Part shown: positions 60,808 to 64,000 of the stretch, one piece after another | Layout of the letters: each line of letters starts with the position of its first letter | Numbering within the stretch: position 1 is the stretch's first letter | NCBI RefSeq assembly: GCF_022201045.2 | Contig: NC_068559.1 | Location: forward strand, 186,001-250,000 | DNA: 64,000 bases | DNA from: Citrus sinensis | Taxonomy: Eukaryota > Streptophyta > Magnoliopsida > Sapindales > Rutaceae | Reading direction: 5' to 3' | Position numbers and translations under genes: made by a program | The notes under the pieces: model-generated | Seen by the model: the letters and a program-made list of their open reading frames with translations, nothing else | Told to the model about the DNA's origin: nothing | The model's database searches: none

Positions 60808-60946
60808 GGTCCAGCTATGGTGCCACAGTTGTATGGTACCACAGCTGGATTCAGCCTTTGGATCCAATTCTAGTGACAACTGTGGGCTAGATCCAATGGT
60901 TGGATCCAGCTGTGGTACTATGGACCTGTGGTACCATAACTTTGTC
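60808..60946. mobile_element. Short fold-back MITE with 11-base direct repeats
   Basis: About 139 bases with nested inverted repeats: CTATGGTGCCACAG and TATGGTACCACAGCTGGAT on the left against ATCCAGCTGTGGTACTATGG and CTGTGGTACCATAA on the right. TTACTGATAAA stands on both sides (60797-60807 and 60947-60957), a 9-11 base target duplication that suits a Mutator-like miniature element. Confidence 0.82.
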
Positions 60947-60957
60947 TTACTGATAAA

Positions 60958-62172
60958 TGAGTTGTTTGCTTTAAGTGAATTTTTATATCATAACCGCCAA
61001 AAGACTTGGGCACATTTTTTTCATTATTTGTTGTAGATGAATAAACTACCTTACAACCGTTTTACATATATTAGAACTTATTACAAAGTTTTTTTAGTAA
61101 TATTTACACATTAATCGCCTCAACTTGAGACGTCCAATACAAAATTAAAGAAATATAAAGAATGTACACTTTTAAATTTTTTATTTATCATCTTCCCCCT
61201 TAGTTTTAATTTACATATCATCTTCCCCCTTAGTTTAATTTACGAAATATAAAGAATGTACACTTTTAAATTTTCTATTTATAAGTTACATCCAAATCCT
61301 AAAATACTAAATTATATTTGTTCTTGTTATATAGTTTCTATTTTTATAATTTTAAACTACTATAATTTTATCAATTTTTTTTTAAAATTAAAATATGAAC
61401 ATAAATCATGAAATGGAGTGGGTGTAAAATATTTGTTATAATAATAATTTATTAAGTGTTTATTTGAATTTATATTTAAAAAATAAGACATTGATTATTT
61501 AAGTAATTTCAGTTAAAAAAAGATTTTATAGGAAGTTTTGAAGGGTCTCAAACGGCCCACTCAATTTAAAATTTAGGGCCTTTGGGAAGGCTGACTTAAA
61601 GAAGGCCCATTTGAAGGGTAAATATGTCATACAAAACTACAGTCGATTATTTTTCAACTTTTAAAATATCAAGGCGGTTTCTTTGGCCCACCAAATAACA
61701 GAACGTACCCATCATAACCAATATCCGACCGAAGATATATTTATTTACACCATCACCCCATATGCCCTCCCCGTAAATTTGAACAAGTACGAGGGTGAAA
61801 TAAACAGAAACACTCTGGTCTCGCTTTCAAACGAAAGTCTAAAAAGGTAATAAAGCATCTCGCTCAACTGCCAAAGCCACCGCTATGCTGGAGTCAACCA
61901 AGTCAAAACACTAAAACGCTCACGTTTTGGTGCTGCAGTAGGTAAAACGACGCCGTACTGATGGGACACGGGCGTCAATTGAAAGAAACCGTCAGATAAA
62001 AAGGTCAAAAAGAGAAGAAGAATCCGAAACATTCGGCTCGGTGCCCATAAATCGCCCTCGATTATGCCCATTTTGCAGTTAGGACTGGGGCTGCGCAGGT
62101 AGGTACTCTTAACAAACAGAAGCACGAAACCAAAACCGGAAAATTAAAAAAAAAAGAGGAAAATCCAGTACA
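60958..62172. other. Spacer and MYB gene promoter
   Basis: From 60958 to about 61530 the DNA is AT-rich; a 30-40 base piece containing TATCATCTTCCCCCTTAG is repeated near 61187 and 61217. From about 61550 on it should be promoter and leader of the MYB gene, with several AAAACGACG-type and GGCCCA motifs. The minus-strand frame 61883-62125 is probably chance. Confidence 0.45.
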
Positions 62173-64000
62173 ATGAGCGAAAAAAAGGAAGATAGTGTTA
62201 GTAAGAGTCAAAACGACGACGTAGATGGGGCGATTGTAGTGGAGGACTCTTCGGAGCCTGGAGGAGGCGGCGATGGTGGTGGTGGTGGTGGTGGAGGTAG
62301 TAGTAGTAGTAGAGTGAAGGGGCCGTGGTCGCCGGAGGAGGACGCGGTGCTGAGTCGATTAGTGAGTCAGTTCGGGGCGAGGAATTGGGGAATGATCGCG
62401 CGAGGAATTCCAGGTCGGTCGGGAAAATCGTGCCGCCTTCGTTGGTGTAATCAACTCGACCCTTGCCTTAAGCGCAAGCCTTTCACTGGTAACTCAACCA
62501 AAATTGCGTCATTTATTTATTTATAAAAAAAGGAATCTTTTTTGCAATTGTTTTCTTGTTTCTTTCTGAAGAAGATTGGATTTTTGCTGAAGGATTTGAA
62601 ATTCTCCATTGTTAAACGCTCTACATAGTACATATACAGAATCAAAGATTGATTTTTGTCTGCTGTGTAAAATAAATAGGGTTGGTATGTTTGAGATTAA
62701 GGTGCTTTGGCTTGGAAGCCACAGTTCCTACTGTGCGATGGTTGCAACTTGCAAGTAGAGTACTGGATGTCAGATATAATTATATAAGTGTGAGTGAGAA
62801 TGTGAGTTTGAGTGTGAGGGGATAAAGAGTAGTTCCCAGCTTGGTGTTTTTACCAAACACTTCAGCTACTGTCCTTTCAAAGTTCAGTAGAAGGAAGCAG
62901 TCCCAAACATGCCTATGGTCATATAATGTTTCAGGCCGTACGTTCTGTCATTGGCAGGATTATCTAGCATTCTACTAGCTCTTTGCGGTGTGATGTTGGT
63001 GAAAGACAGTTATGGAATTGTTATTATTTGATCATTCTTGCGGTAACCTTTGACAGGGTCACTTTTTTGTTGTGGTCTTTTATATTGACTCTTCACAAAA
63101 TAATCTGGAAGTTTGAATAGTGCTTTCTTTGTTTTTATCCTGGAGAAAGGAAAAAGGTTACTTCTGAAGAAACTGTAATCCGATAAAATGCTTGAGATTA
63201 ACTATTTTACTTGGTGATTAGTTACCAATTTTCTACTGGTGGGTGGGCAGTTTAAAAGATATATTGATAAGTATTTGGTTTTTCAATCTTTGACTCTTGT
63301 ACGGTGGCATCCTCTTTTAGCCATCGTGTTATTTTAAGAATGATGAGAAGTAACAGCTATTACAAGCTAGGGTTCTATGCTTATTTTACCGTTTATGACA
63401 TGTAGGCCATTGTATGCTATGTCTGTTGGATGTTGTTAGTCCTGAAAAAACTATTTTCTGAATAGACATCTGCATATAACCTGAGTTACACATGGAGTTT
63501 CTTATTTGATGCTCATTAATCTGATCATTATCGTGATGAATATGTAAGAACTTTCATGAGAACATGTTCTATGGTACTGCAGATGAAGAGGACCAAATTA
63601 TAATTTCAGCACATGCAGTTCATGGCAACAAGTGGGCGGTGATTGCAAGGCTCCTGCCCGGTAGAACTGATAATGCAATTAAGAACCACTGGAATTCTAC
63701 CCTAAGGCGCAGATATACAGATCTAGGGAGGTTTAAACCAGCCCTTGGAGACATGACGGAAGATGGTAGCCTTGACAGAACAAAGGGATCCTCAGAAGAA
63801 ACTCTCTCTGTTGGAGATGTTAATCCGCTGAAGCCCCTAGAAGGAAGAGATGTCACAATGGACGATAGACCCAACCGGCTTGAAGATATGGCCCAAACGA
63901 ATGGGGGTGAGTTTACTGCTGTCCCGAAACAGCATTCTACCTTTCCATGTCCAGTTGGTGATATTAATTCGTGCAAGCTCCCAGAAGGAAGAGATGTTAC
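62173..64000 (+). CDS. MYB25: R2R3-MYB transcription factor (MYB25/MYB109 group), 3'-incomplete
   Basis: Exon 1 (62173-62488) and exon 2 (63583 to beyond 64000) join at codon phase 1 across a 1,094-base intron with GT-AG ends. The N-terminus is acidic with glycine and serine runs encoded by (GGT)n and (AGT)n repeats. The R2 repeat (about residues 48-97) includes [32 protein letters not shown] and [10 protein letters not shown]. The R3 repeat (about 100-150) includes [40 protein letters not shown], with the usual non-Trp first position. [13 protein letters not shown] is diagnostic of the AtMYB1/25/109 clade, nuclear regulators linked to stress and ABA responses. At least 244 residues are present. 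A VGDVN..K..EGRDVT motif appears twice at the end of the visible part. The gene leaves the window. Confidence 0.94.

Noticed and set aside
61883..62125. 80-codon minus-strand frame before the MYB start
   Set aside because: Overlaps the MYB promoter/leader on the other strand, without recognisable domain.

Overview
The window is nuclear DNA of a flowering plant, very probably a eudicot. Genes are broken by GT-AG introns, spacers are AT-rich, and plant-only families are present (WLIM LIM protein, SYP81 syntaxin, ProT transporter, miR393, R2R3-MYB). A citrus-like rosid is possible, but nothing in the sequence alone proves the species.

Layout. Left part (1-25 kb) is gene-dense. It holds the 5' six exons of ARP5 (minus, running off the left edge), a Mutator-like element, WLIM2 (plus), an ARM-type protein like Arabidopsis At2g39910 (plus), a nucleotide-sugar/triose-phosphate-type transporter (minus), ribosomal protein L35a/eL33 (minus) and the ER syntaxin SYP81 (minus). 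The middle (25-42 kb) is a transposon graveyard around the proline transporter gene (minus). It contains a 5'-truncated Ty1/copia element with one LTR, a CACTA element with exact CTC target duplications, several Mutator-, hAT- and Harbinger-type non-autonomous elements, and an extreme AT-rich block. The right part (42-64 kb) holds an intronless membrane lectin gene, a decayed LINE, a SINE, a MIR393 gene (minus) and the first two exons of an R2R3-MYB of the MYB25/MYB109 group (plus, running off the right edge).

The best organising fact is conserved gene content. MYB25-like, MIR393, ProT and WLIM2 plus an At2g39910-like gene match Arabidopsis At2g39880, MIR393a (At2g39885), At2g39890, At2g39900 and At2g39910, recalled from general knowledge. 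The WLIM2/ARM pair is inverted relative to the rest, and other genes and transposons have been inserted. The genes do not form one pathway. They are independent housekeeping functions (chromatin remodelling, translation, ER vesicle fusion, sugar-nucleotide and proline transport, actin bundling), plus a lectin, a transcription factor and a microRNA that targets auxin receptors.

No CRISPR, operon, rRNA or tRNA gene was seen. Exon boundaries were read by eye from splice sites and reading-frame continuity; protein names rest on remembered family sequences, not on searches.
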